A DNA stretch of 64,000 nt from Castanea sativa (Eukaryota > Streptophyta > Magnoliopsida > Fagales > Fagaceae): positions 44,967,001 to 45,031,000 of the forward strand of contig NC_134013.1 of NCBI RefSeq assembly GCF_040712315.1, in the 5' to 3' direction. The notes below the pieces were generated by a model. That model did no database searches and was not told the DNA's origin. It saw only the letters and a list, made by a program, of their open reading frames with translations. How positions within the stretch are numbered: the first letter of the stretch is position 1; each line of letters starts with the position of its first letter. The position numbers and the translations under genes are program-made. Shown piece by piece: positions 47,021-58,429 of this stretch.

Positions 47021-47639
47021 TACAGAAGGTCATTCTTCAACATTTTCAATGTTTTTTCAACCAAAACTCATCTTAAACATGTTCTTACCCCTCCTAAAGT
47101 GTCAGGTTTTCATCTAAACCCATCCTTTAGAAAACTCGAGCATTTACAAGCCTAAAAACGTATCAAAATGGAAGATCAAAAGAAAAAACTTGGAAAATGG
47201 AAAAAAATGGAATAACTCACCAATCCAGCCTTTACACGTTCAGAAAGATGGTGTTGTGATCTGTAGGTCAAGGAAGGAGCCCCATTCAGACTTACCGCTC
47301 TATTCCAGCAGGTGAGATGAAACACATCGGTGGAAAGGATGTAAGAACTCTTCTTGGACTTAGGTGCCGTTGAAGGAGATGAGAGAGTTTGAGAGAGAAG
47401 TTGAGATTGAAGAAAGGAAGGGATAAGAGTCAGATTATGAGGAATGAGAGAGAGGTAGAGGGTTTTTGTAGAGAGTTAGAGAGAATATGAAGAGGTAAGG
47501 GAGATTAAAATAATGAAAAGAAAAAAACGGTTGGTAACCGTTGGAGAAAAAAAACTGAAGAGGCGAGAACACACCTGGTGGCTAAACTACACGTAATTTA
47601 GGCCTCCCCGCTAAACTATGTGTAGTTTAGCAAAAAAAA

Positions 47640-48210
47640 ATTCAAATATCCCCAGGGGGGTTTCTACAAGAATTGAACATGAAATTCAAATATCCTCAGT
47701 GGATCCTTCATCCAAAAATAGTCAAGCAAGTCAAAATTTGTGCACATATCCTACAGGAATTCAACATGTAGACACAAAACCCCATACAAGTCAGAATACA
47801 AAATTCATGCACATATGCTACGGGAATTGAACATAAAAGCACAGAACCCCATATAAATTAGAAAGAAGAACAAAGAATTTGTACACATCCTATAGGAATT
47901 GAATATGCATGCACAGATCCTATGCAAGTCATAATTCATGCACATATTCTATAGGAATTGAATATGCAGACACAAGTCACACACTAGTCAAAAAAAGTCA
48001 GAATACAGAACTTGTGCACATATCCTCCTAGAATTGAACATGCAGGCACATCATACAAATTTTTGCACATATCCTACAGGAATCGAATATGAAGGCACAG
48101 GCTCTATACAATATAGAGATTTTTCACATATCCTATGGGAATTGAACATGCAGATGCATCATATAGAACTTATGCACATATCCTCTGGGAATTGAATATG
48201 CAGGCATAGT
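47640..48210. repeat. Degenerate tandem repeat array, unit about 45-60 bases
   Basis: The core 'CACATATCCTAYAGGAATTGAA' followed by 'CATGCAGGCACAGA' is repeated around ten times with variable spacing. Such arrays are common in the 3' non-coding part of large Tat-lineage retrotransposons. Right of it, 48211-48637 is non-coding and leads to the PPT. Confidence 0.8.
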
Positions 48211-48637
48211 GGAAGAGGTAGAGATAGAGATAGAGACCAAGGTCACCCCGAGGCAAAAGCCTCACCAGACTAGGTATAGATGGAGATGGAAGACAAGTAC
48301 CACCTAGAGAAGTATGGGGCAAGAGCCCCAAATGGACACCACAAATGTGTATCCTTTAAAGCTCATAACAGTACCTTTGTTTGTTTGGTTGATGTTTGTG
48401 GTTGTTGGCCTGGTTAGTTTTTCTTTTAAGTGACTCTAGGATAGTGAGTCACTCGACTTTTGCTTGCAATTAGCAAACCAGGTTTTGGGATAATGAACCT
48501 GTCATTACTCATTTCCCGAGCAACATAGGTAGGAATTCAAACATACAAATCCCACGCAACTCTTTAGAGTTGCACCTAGCCCCATGTATGCATGATGTGT
48601 GTCATGTGCATAGGTTGGGCCCCAACCATACATCGAA

Positions 48638-48651
48638 ACAAAAGAGGGGCA
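48638..48651 (+). other. Polypurine tract before Tat-like LTR
   Basis: ACAAAAGAGGGGCA precedes the LTR start TATAGACACCGC. In this group of elements the LTR usually starts TGTAGACACC, so G to A has occurred in the second base. Confidence 0.7.
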
Positions 48652-48653
48652 TC

Positions 48654-50400
48654 TATAGACACCGCATTTTGTACCCCTTACGACTCGGGTCCCAATTAGA
48701 TGTTAAATTGACTCGAGAAATGTTAAAATGAAAAATATAACTTTTAATGAGCAAATAAATATATTTTTGGAAAATTAAAGCCAATGGAATCCTTGGCCTA
48801 CATATGCAAGAATTTACTTGTGCGCATGGCCTTAATGCATGTGCACGTAGGCCTGAGCCTACGTGCACATTTAGGGTTCCAAAAATTATGGAATGCAAGT
48901 TTTCTACATTAAAGACTGAGGTTTAGAATGAATCTCACATTGTTTGAGAGCCGTTCCAAAAACCCTATTTTCACAATATAAATAGTCATACATGATACAT
49001 TTTTAAAACAGACAAAAATCCTAAAGGAAAATGCTAAGATTCACTAAAAATAGTGAATCAAAAAGGAAGTTTTTCACAAAACATACTCAATTTAATTTTC
49101 TTTTGATTGAGGCATTTTCTGGCCTTGATCTTTAAGTTTAAGATTACTAATCACTATTGTTTTTTATTGTGAATAGATTTGACTGAGGGGAACAATCAAA
49201 ATCAAGCCTAGGAGCTTTTGTTTTGAGGTATTGAGTTCTAAACTCTTTTCTCTCTTTCCTGTTTAATCTTGTTGTTAATCTTGTTTCTTTGTTTGTTTTA
49301 TGTCTTAATATGTTTACATAGCCTAGTTTTAGATAGCCTTTGTATTTCTAAGTATGTTAGGTTGTTAGATTTATTGTTTTGAAGTTTGCTTTGTTTTTAT
49401 GCTTGCTGCGTTTCTAGGCTAGGGTTTTTGAGCAAGTTTGCACACGCATGCATTATGCATGCACATGCAAGTCAAAGTATGCATTGGCATGCATTTGACC
49501 TGTATGTGTAGACTTCTGCATGTGCACGTAGGCTGCTACCCAAAAACCCTAATTCAGGTTTTCTTCTTTGTTTTCTATTCTTATTTCACATGTTATGCCT
49601 CTATTTTGATTCCTTTTTTTTTTTTTTTTTTATAGATATTAGTTCTTGTTCTATGTTTATTGTTCATTTGTGTTTCACATGTTTAAATTAGGGTTTATCT
49701 TTAGTATCTTTGTTTTGATGCCATGAACACGCATTCACATGTTCATGCATTAATGTCATAGGTGCTGTGATGCGGTAAGGTAAGTGAGGTAAGTCATACA
49801 TTCATATGTACATGCATTTGTTTGTGGCATAATCTTGTTTAGGGTTGATAAATATAATATGGTGGTTTGAATAAGCATATTTGCTTTCTTAATGTCTTCC
49901 AATGATCCATTGAAGATACCATGATTATTTGCTGCCTATATTTAGCCTTGATTTAATGTTCACATGCTTCTGTCTTGGATATGATATGATGACATGATGC
50001 TAGATGAATGCTAAGTTGATATGAGATGCCATGATAGATGCATGTTAGGATTTTTTGTGATATGCCATGATAGATGAATGATTAGGTGTTGGGATGATTG
50101 ATGCCATGATTTTATGCTTAGATGTATGCTAGTGTGTGTGTGTAAATACAATATTGAATATGGCTTTAACAGGGTTAAGACATAAGACACAATGACAGGA
50201 AGCCAACCCTAAGGTTGGGCAGTTTTGAGTGCATAACACCTCCCAAAACCGTATCTAAACTCTAAACTCATACTTTGGTAGTAAGATCAAAAAGGGTTCT
50301 TCCTCAAGAGGACGCTATATTCATAGTTCCTAAGTCATTGCAAAACTAAGTGGTGACTCCCCGTTGTATCTACAATTACCAGGAGCTTTTCTACTATTTC
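48654..50400 (+). mobile_element. 3' LTR of a Tat/Ogre-like Ty3 element
   Basis: It starts TATAGACACCGCATTTTGTA. It contains alternating ACGTGCAC-type motifs and a series of 'GATGCCATGATAGATG' phrases (49980-50110). It ends near the block 'CTAAGTGGTGACTCC' at about 50345-50400. No coding content; the ORFs in it are incidental. The right boundary is uncertain because it abuts another element in the opposite orientation. Confidence 0.65.
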
Positions 50401-50409
50401 TATGGTGGC

Positions 50410-52674
50410 TTTGTTTCGCTTGGGGGCGAATACTTGTCATCTCTACTAGACTGCTTCCTCTTCAGATCTACATTTAGATCGTATTCAACGATACTTTCAT
50501 CTATACTTGGCATGTCTTCATAAGTCTAGGCAAATACATCCAGACTTTCCTTTAGGAAGGATATAGGTCGTTTGCTACTACTGAAGGTAGAGTCGTTCCT
50601 ATCTTGGTGGTTTTGGATGCATCTCCTTCTACCAACTCCACAGTCTTCAACTCTTCTACTGGTTCTTGTTGCTTTTATTCGACTATCTAGGTATGGTTTT
50701 CTTTCCCTAAAAGTACTGCTTGGTAGCAATCTCAGGCTAATACCTAGTCCCCTTGAATCTCTCATATCCTAAGATCAGTTGGAAATTTGACTTTGAGACA
50801 ATACATCAAAGTAGCAGCTTATAAGCGATTAAGAGTTAGTCGTTCTAAAATAACATTATAGGACAATAGGCAATCAACTATGAGAAAGTCAATATTTCTG
50901 GTTACCTATGCAAGGTAGGTTCTAGTTGTGATAGATAGGGAAATGATCCATCTTGGATAAACTCGATCTCCACTAAAACTAATCAAGGGAAATTCAAAAG
51001 GACGGAGCCTTTTTGGGTCGATCTTCATTTGTTGGAAGGCCGTCATATATATGATGTCTACTGAATTCTCGTTGTCAACCAACACTCGACTAGTGTTATA
51101 TCCCTTTATTGTAACCATAATTACCAAAGGGTCGTCATGAGGCTATTTCACTTCTCTGGCATCGCGTTTCAAAAACACAATTTCCTCTACTCCTGTCCTT
51201 CTATACTTCATCATTAGGTGCCCTACATGAACACTGTTAACCTATCTTTGGTAGGCTTTTCATAAAGATTTGAATGATCCTCCAGTGACGGGTCCTCAAG
51301 TAATCATTCTTGACTCACCGAAAGTGGCCCTGGCATCTTGTTCATCATCTTTCTTGACGTCAGCTTGCTTGGGCTTTTCTTCTTCCTGGTGATGATGATG
51401 GTCCTTCTTCGTGAACTTCTGTAATCTCCCCTTCTATATCAATTCTTCAATTTTCCCCTTCATATCTCTGCACTCTTCAATAGTGTAGCCATGATCTTTG
51501 TGGAATTGGCAATATTTCTTTTGATCTCATCTGTGTGGAAGTGAAGTCAAAGGCTTTGGCCACTTCAAGCTTGGATTGTCCTTGATCTACAGCAAAACTA
51601 TTTCCATGGGCATATTTATAAGGGTGAAATTCACCATTTTTTTTTCAAGAGGTTTGAGCTTCCCTTTTCACTCTTCTAATTAGGGGAGCGATCCTTCTTT
51701 CTTTCGTCTTGTGTTGAGGCTTGTTGAGGTCGTCTATCTTTCGCTTGTCATCCATCCCCTTTGCCATTAATGCGTCTTCTCCGTTCATATATTTTTGAAC
51801 TTTAAATAGGAGATCCATCATTGTTGCTGGTGGAGTCTTGGCTAAGGAGAAAATGAAGTCTTTAGTCATCAAACCAGCTTGGAAGGCCGTTAGTTGGACT
51901 TGGTCGTTCGCTTCATCTACTTCTAGGACTGCTCGGTTGAAGCGTTTCATATAGACCCTTATGGTTTCTCCTTCTTACTATTCTACCGTCAGTAGATGGG
52001 AAGTTGGCCTTTTGTGCCTTTGAGCCCCGATGAAATGTCGAAAAAACAAATCACTTAACTAATTGAAGTTTGCTATTGATGATGATTCTAACTTGCTAAA
52101 CCAAACTTTAGTGGCACCTTTAAGGGTTGTTGGGAAGGATCTACACATCACTTTATCAGGTGTCTTCTGAAGGTTCAACAGTATCTCAAAGGATTCTATA
52201 TGATCTAACGAGTTTGTATGCCTATCATAAGATTCCAATTGAGGGAGTCTAAACTTTTGTGGGAGTAGACGTTCTAGGACTTCACTAGTGAATGGTGAAT
52301 CCGTTCTTTTGATCATCACATCTAAGTTTTTGGTTGATTTCCCTTTCACAACATTCTTCATCTCATCCATCTCTTTCCACATGTCTTTTTAAGAGCACAT
52401 CATTATTACGATTGGGCTGCTCTGTTTGCTTGGAATTGGACCATTCCATTTGTTTAGAACTTTCTTCTCTATTGCTGGTTGGGGGGCTATGGCCCTTGTC
52501 ATCATCATTGTTTCGATTATGCTGGCGAGGATTAGGCATATTGCTATTCTCATGGGAGAGGCGTTGCCTCAATTCCTCATTTTGCTTAGTCAATTCTTCA
52601 ACACTTACTACTATTGTTTGAATCTGCTAGGTCATGTGCATTGGATCAAGTGGGGTTGCTGAACTTGGATCCAT
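50410..52674 (-). pseudogene. Ty3-type gag-protease fragment, inactivated
   Basis: From ATG at 52674 (MDPSSATPLDPMHMT, then a TAG), a Gln/Asn-rich N-terminus leads to the retrotransposon gag domain at 52382-51645. Its motifs are KFRLPQLESYDRHTNSLDH, CRSFPTTLKGATKVWF, RVYMKRFNRAVLEVD and QLTAFQAGLM. A degraded zinc-knuckle part follows. The protease region is at 51127-50906 ([19 protein letters not shown], where DNGSS is expected, so the active-site region is altered). A lead-in to RT at 50530-50440 (FLKESLDVFAxTYEDMPSID) has a stop where W is expected. Polymerase and integrase are absent; the body is cut near 50410. Confidence 0.82.
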
Positions 52675-52722
52675 TGTGTTGTTTGAATGGTAAAGCTACG
52701 GAAATTTGTATGATTCAGATCT

Positions 52723-52746
52723 ATGTTCCCCATAGACGATGCCAAA
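52723..52746 (-). other. Primer-binding-site region of the Ty3-type fragment
   Basis: On the minus strand, TTTGGCATCGTCTATGGGGA lies about 50 bases before the gag ATG. It resembles the TGGCGCCGTCTGTGGGGA-type primer site of Tat-like elements with some decay. A second partial copy (TTTGGCATCATCAAT) precedes it. Confidence 0.55.
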
Positions 52747-52764
52747 TTGATGATGCCAAAAATG

Positions 52765-53255
52765 TTCATTAGTCGATAGCCTCGTCAGAGCTTATGACGA
52801 GGTCACTTTCCTTGCAAAGATTGAGAGAGACACCAAAGTGGCAGTAGCCAACGATTCTCTGATGATTTAGTCAGTAGAGTTCTCAATATCTCTTAGAGAA
52901 AAAGAATGTAATTATGTACATTTAGAATTGTGTACCTTTTGGTGGCTTATTTATAGCCTTGATATAGTCGTTGGGAGCCTCATTATTAGTGTAACTGTCG
53001 TTGGCCTCTTAATGGCTCTTTTGGTTGTTTGAATAACGTCTGCCTGAATTTAAATGGAGGTTTGAATAGCTTATGATTGGCCTTTCTAACTGTTGGAGCT
53101 CGTTAGTTACGAAACTATTAATGGTTGCATCGTCAATGTCATATGGTTGTCTTCTCATACAACGACCTTGTGGACTGTATGCTTGTCACCTGTATGGATG
53201 AGCCTGTGGACTAAAGGTTTGCCAGCTATATGATGAACCCCATACTTTCAGTACT
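52765..53255 (-). mobile_element. Probable 5' LTR of the Ty3-type fragment
   Basis: Minus-strand DNA before the PBS carries a TATA-like GGCTATAAATAAGCC (near 52945-52960) and no coding frame. It is the expected place for the 5' LTR of the gag-protease fragment. Its outer end near 53255 is a guess, since no partner LTR is present. Confidence 0.45.
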
Positions 53256-53643
53256 CGTCACCAACCTTGCTCTACAACCTACTTGATTAAGGAACTGAAA
53301 TGCAAGCAATATAGGAGGAGCATGAAAAAGGCTAAAGGTTGTAGGATCATTTTTACTTTTTAAGTCCAAGAATTGGTAGCACCTATTGTGGAATCCCAAT
53401 ACTTTAATCACAAAAATTGAGCTTCTTCATCCTTTTGGCATGAGCTACAAGGACAACAAAGCAAAAAATTTAGCAACAACTAATAACACACCATCACCAA
53501 CAACAAACCTAGAACCCACTACCATCAACACCACCAATAGCCATAATAGCAAAAGCAAAAACCCATCATATAGTGTGACCCACACCTACCACCATCAGCA
53601 CCACTAACAGACACTCAACCAAAATAGGAAGGCTAGAGATCTA

Positions 53644-53645
<2 letters not shown>

Positions 53646-53680
<35 letters not shown>

Positions 53681-53788
53681 CCCATAAACTAATGACAAAC
53701 CCATTACCACCACAAATGGAAAGACTCACTCAAAACTCTCCACCAACAGCCACACCCCTACCAGACCCAAAAAAACACTACTAAACTC

Positions 53789-53858
<70 letters not shown>
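53646..53858. repeat. Two (GA)n microsatellites
   Basis: One run at 53646-53679 (about 34 bases) and one at 53792-53858 (about 67 bases), separated by CA-rich DNA. Confidence 0.93.
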
Positions 53859-53862
<4 letters not shown>

Positions 53863-53879
53863 GAAAAAAGTCGTTGGAC

Positions 53880-54540
53880 TCAAGTAATGGCACAGATATG
53901 GGTCCCATTTGCGATTTTTTTTTCCTTAAAAAATTATACTTAACTTAGTTCTCAAATTTTGAAAACTCCAAAATGTTGTTCTCATTTTTAAATGTTGAGT
54001 TCTGAAAACTGAGAGTAAAAATGAAACCAAATACATTGAGGTAATGGGTCTCATAGAAAATAAAAAATGAAAACGTGTTTTTAGTGAAACCAAACAGGTT
54101 CTAATTGTTTCCTTTTCAAACATCCATTTAAATGCAAAAACACAAGGCACATGGAAGGCCAATGGTAGTTAAATAATAGGAGAAGTAATATAGTTTTGAA
54201 ATAATGTTAAGTGTAGAAACAAATTGAATATTTAAAAAAAAAAAAATATTGGTTATACTTAGCACTGCCCCCTATCTATATGGCTGTTTTTATATTTTAT
54301 GCAGTTTATTTTTTACAATAATGCTACCATAAATTTTGAAAAATTTCACAACTTATTTAAATAGTAAAATATATAATATTGTACTATTTTCATTAAAGAA
54401 ATGCTTACAATAATTTCTAGATAGTAAATTATTATTAGTTTTAATTTGAATCTACTTAAATTATATTTTTGCTTACAAGTAACAGTCAATTACAATTTAT
54501 CACTTAAAATTTGTTGTGTTTCTCCTTTCGCTAAGACTAT
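53880..54540. other. RPL22 upstream region, no gene
   Basis: AT-rich DNA. A stretch at 53930-54170 with repeated 'GAAAACT/ATGAAACCAAA' phrases resembles a decayed MITE, but its ends were not found. Confidence 0.4.
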
Positions 54541-54545
54541 CACTG

Positions 54546-54566
54546 TGTTTTCTCTATAAATGAATA
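54546..54566 (+). promoter_or_regulatory. Possible TATA box of RPL22
   Basis: CTCTATAAATGAATAAATG lies about 170 bases before the RPL22 start codon. Confidence 0.4.
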
Positions 54567-54730
54567 AATGAAATTGAAATTATTTTGTCTTATTATTTTT
54601 GATCCAGTAACCAGTCGCCACCCTAAATACACTAGCACACTAGTTGACACACTTTTGTGGATGTTGTAAAATTGTAACCCCTCTCAACCAAAAGCAAAAA
54701 CCTTATCCTGCGCTGAGTCTGACTGAGCTC

Positions 54731-56777
54731 ATGGCCATGGCTCTCACTCTTTGTCACGCGATGTCTCGCTTGTCTCTCTTTCATCGAAACTCTCAGATTC
54801 CTCCCAACACCAACACCAACACCAACACCAACACTGCCACATCCATTCACCCACTGAGATTCCCAAAGCCTAATAATGACCTTTTAACGCTCAAAACTAC
54901 TACCTTCATTCCCAATAATACCCATTACGCCCCTGTCCTAACTCGCCCTCGCGCCACAGCTCAACCTCAATCTGAAGGTAGGTACCCCTTCTCAATCTGC
55001 TTGCTTTGATTAGATCAAAATAATTTCTTTTATTTATTAATGCTCCAGATTTATTTCTTTTTTTTGGGTTTGCTTCAGATACATCATATATGTGTTCTTG
55101 TTACACCACAGGTTTTTTTTTTTGGCTTGAAATTTTGTAGTATTAATTGCGTTTCATTGGAATTTTGATTAGCTCCTCCCATATGGAAAAAACCCACCCA
55201 ATGAAAGTGGTCCCCAGTGATTGTCGATAGGCATTCATAACAAAATCATTTTGATTGTGATGAGCCGTTGCTTCTGTTCAGTGGACTATATAGCCTATAG
55301 TGGAGGTGTGAATGTGATGAGGGGAGTATCAGTATCATGCCGCAATGGAAGTTGGGATGGAATGGTCAGTCCATGAAGGTTGTTAGACAATATCCTATCT
55401 GGGTAGTGGCGAGAAGGGTGATATATTGTAGCCTAGGGGTGGATGATTCCATTGCCAACTGCTAAAAGATTGATAACTTTTCCGTAAGAATGGGGATTGA
55501 TGGAATAGTATAAATTGAAGAATAGGGAGAGTGCAAATTGCTTTGTGGATCTACATGTTAACATACTACTCTTTGCCTGTCCACCTGTTTGTTCGTATGC
55601 CAAAAACTATGATTATTTGAAAATAATAAGCACTTGTTTTAGCTTTATTATGCTAGTAGTGACCGAAATTGAGAAAGAAAAATCTTCACATTCCTCTCTT
55701 TGGTTGTACATCATCATTTACTAAAAGGAAAATAACTCCTGGGTTCTTAGCATTGGGGATATTAGATATCAACCTGCAACTAGGTAAGTACCCTCATTCT
55801 GAAATTAATGCAGCCAATAGGTGATTCCATTATTATTAATTTTTAAATTGCTGAATACAAAGTCCAGGTTTGTGGTTAAGGAATGATGCTTGATGAAAGC
55901 CACTCAAAAAGGTGATTTCTGGGGCATATTATAATGAGGCTGAAGGTGTAAATTTTAACTCCTCGGAACGCATTGAATGAAAATGGAGAAATGTAGAAGG
56001 CTTAATTAATTTAGCACAACTTATCGTTGATTTGTAATTTATTGACTGCTATCATCTAAAAGTTTCCTGAGCCAATTTAGCATTAATCTGTATTCACTTT
56101 GCTTAGATGGACTAATTGCTTAGAAGCTTTCCTGTGAGAATTGAAACAGTGGTGTTTGATTTTGTTTAATAGAAGAGGTATTTATGGCTGTGTGCTTATT
56201 TATATGCAGAACATGTCTGAGAATGTTGAAGAAATCATGATTCATATTTTTCAGCATGCCCATATATTACTCTTTAAGTATTCATGCTTTTGTGTATGAT
56301 AAGTCTAGTTGGATAATCTAATGGAAATAAAACAGAGAAGCTAGTCTCAAATGATCATTTACTTGTAAAATAAAAGGTTTCATATGCTTATGAAATACGA
56401 CAGGCATTGTGACAAAGAAGGGGAAGCAGGATTCTTATGCAGAAGCACGCGCAATTGGTCGATACATACCTATGTCTGCTAACAAAGCACGAAGAGCAAT
56501 TGATCAGATTCGTGGGCGTTCCTATGAGGAGTCACTTATGATACTGGAACTCATGCCTTACCGAGCATGTGATCCCATTCTCAAATTGGTTTATTCTGCA
56601 GCGGCAAATGCTAGTAAAAACATGGGTTTGAATGAAGCAAGTTTAGTAGTTAGTAAAGCTGAAGTCAATGAGGGTCCTACTAGGAAAAAAGCTAGACCTC
56701 AAGCTCGTGGAAGAGTTCATCCCATAAGAAGGCGCTCGTGTCATATTACTGTTGTATTGAAAGATACATCTTTGTGA
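54731..56777 (+). CDS. RPL22: Nuclear-encoded plastid 50S ribosomal protein L22, two exons, 206 aa
   Basis: Exon 1 is 54731-54977 and exon 2 is 56404-56777. Donor GAAG|GTAGGT and acceptor CGACAG|GCATTG rebuild a glycine codon (82 codons plus one base, then 374 bases). Residues 1 to about 80 are rich in Ser, Thr, Asn, Pro and Arg with few acidic residues, as in a plastid transit peptide, and include an (NT)n run from an ACACCA-type hexamer. Exon 2 is the L22 domain: [40 protein letters not shown] and the C-terminal [21 protein letters not shown]22 binds 23S rRNA and lines the exit tunnel of the plastid ribosome. The domain resembles plastid rpl22. The start at 54731 (MAMALT) is preferred to 54737 and to an upstream in-frame ATG at 54644. 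The frame is intact. Confidence 0.93.
54978..56403 (+). other. RPL22: RPL22 intron (1,426 bases)
   Basis: A GT-AG intron exactly between the transit-peptide exon and the L22-domain exon. It has T-rich stretches and no recognisable transposon ends. Confidence 0.85.
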
Positions 56778-57177
56778 TTATGAATGGCACGCAACTAAAC
56801 TTTTAATACCAGTTCAACCTGAGATGTTCCGCTTGTAACGTTGAAAGACATGCAATTGTTGTAGATTCTGTAGGAACTTTAGAAGAACTATAATCCATGT
56901 TTTTAAACCTATGATATCTCCTGAATTATTTTACAAAGTTGCATAACCAAAATGTGATTCAACAAAATTGCTCAAACTTGTGTGAACCAAAAGGTAAAGA
57001 GTTTGCTAACGTGTATATTAAATAATATAGCCCTCCCCTTTCATATTATGTTGGCACTATTTTTTATGACTCGTTTTAAAATTGGCTTTGCCATTGATTC
57101 AAGTCCATTTACCCCTCTACATAGAGGAAATTCGAAATTGTGTAGAATTCTAGCGGTACCATGAATAGGACTGTATG

Positions 57178-57265
57178 TTCTGTTGTGGGTCTGAATCCCT
57201 TTGACCCTGTATGTCCTGGGACTGTTGTGGGTCTGAATCCCTTTGACCCTGTATGTTCTGTTGCT
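57178..57265. repeat. Tandem repeat, unit about 40-45 bases
   Basis: TGTTGTGGGTCTGAATCCC followed by TTTGACCCTGTATGT occurs twice in a row, about 400 bases downstream of the RPL22 stop, with a partial TGTATGTTCTGTTG at each edge. Confidence 0.8.
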
Positions 57266-57609
57266 CATCCTTTGATGATTGGTGTAGCTGACAATCCTAA
57301 ACAATCTACGAGTTGTGCAATTCAGCCACCTGAAGTTTTTTTGTTTTTTATTTTTTGGGGTGGGTTTGTATTTCTTGATGTGATGCATATTATGGTAATG
57401 TGGGGGACATTTGGTTTGCTTGATATTACATCAAGGTGTAATGTTACATTATCGTAATCTTAGATTTATGTGATCACATAAACTTGATGTTGACATTAAG
57501 GTATTTGGTTCATTAAATTACATTTCAATCATAATCCAAGAATGTAACATTCATATAATTGATTCATAAACATTGTTAAAAATAATTATAATTATTATAA
57601 TAACAAATT

Positions 57610-58425
57610 GATTGAAAATAACCTCAACATTAGAAAATGCCAAAATTACCCTTGCACCAAAAAATACCCTAGGAAAACCCAAAATGACCAAATTATCCCC
57701 TAAAACCCCCCAAAAAAACATGAAATCTAAAAAATGACCAAAATACCCATGTAACCTCTAAATTACCAAAAATGCCCTAACTCTAATTAAAATTACCAAA
57801 ACACCCCCCCCAAACCTCAAAATGACCATAATACCCCCAAAATCACTAAAATGACCAAAATACCATCGAAACCTCAAAATGACCAAAGTACTCCAAAATC
57901 TCTTAAATGAGCAAAATAGCCCCGAAATCTCTAAAATGACCAAAATACCCCTGAAACTGCTAGAATGAGCAAAAATACTTGAAACCTTTAAAATGACCAA
58001 AATATCCCTAAACATCTAAATAATTAAAATACACCCCGAAATTGCTAAAATGACCAAAATGCCCTCAAATCCTCTAGAATGACCAAAAAAACTTGATATC
58101 TCTAAAATGACCCAAATACCCCTAAAATCTCAAAAATGACCATAATACCCCTACAAAATGAACCCCTAAAACCTAAAAATGACCAAAAAGGCCCATGAAA
58201 CCTCTAAAATGACTAAAAATACACTAAAACCTAAAAAATGACCAAAATATATCCAAACCTCTAAAATGACCAAAATTTCACTGAAATATCTAAAATAACC
58301 AAAAATATTTAAAATGGCCAAAATACTCTTTATCTTTTAAAATGACCAAAAAATATTTAGGATAATAAAAAATGACCAAAATACCCCTAAAAACACTTAA
58401 TGACACAAAATACCTGAAAATTTTG
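57610..58425. repeat. A/C-rich minisatellite array (left arm)
   Basis: Many degenerate copies of a unit near 27-30 bases, consensus close to CCTCTAAAATGACCAAAATACCCC with A-rich joins. The plus strand has very few G outside TGACC. Confidence 0.88.
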
Positions 58426-58429
58426 TTTA

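Larger units (their letters stand above)
46083..47345 (-). pseudogene. Second antisense plant-mobile-domain (PMD) gene, broken
   Basis: The main exon runs from an acceptor TTTTTGCAG|GTTTTACC (near 46660) to a TAG at 46085. It reads VLPPYFGRGSTNQVPVWYE, FEPIVHFLPERSVSVILVQ, LVERWWGTTHTFHIADREM, then TITPHDFHHMTSLRFD, the classic PMD pattern ('ALVERWRPETHTFHLP.GEMTITLQDV'). Two in-frame stops follow: CGA to TGA after GESDT, and TAG after HDELV. The tail is Gly/Asp-rich, from a CAC/CAT repeat, and ends SRKRRF. An upstream exon with 'YRSQHHLSERVKAGL' followed by GTGAG lies at about 47345-47220. It sits antisense to the LTR at 48654 and upstream of its PPT, just like the PMD gene at the left window edge. 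Confidence 0.7.

Noticed and set aside
45700..53255. One single large Ty3 element spanning the antisense PMD gene, LTR and gag-protease
   Set aside because: The LTR and PPT point to the right while gag-protease reads leftwards with its own PBS region and TATA-bearing LTR on the right, so two elements in opposite orientation meet near 50.4 kb.
53386..53607. Thr/Asn/Ser-rich ORF of 73 codons
   Set aside because: Low-complexity CA-rich DNA next to GA microsatellites; no domain, no splice context.
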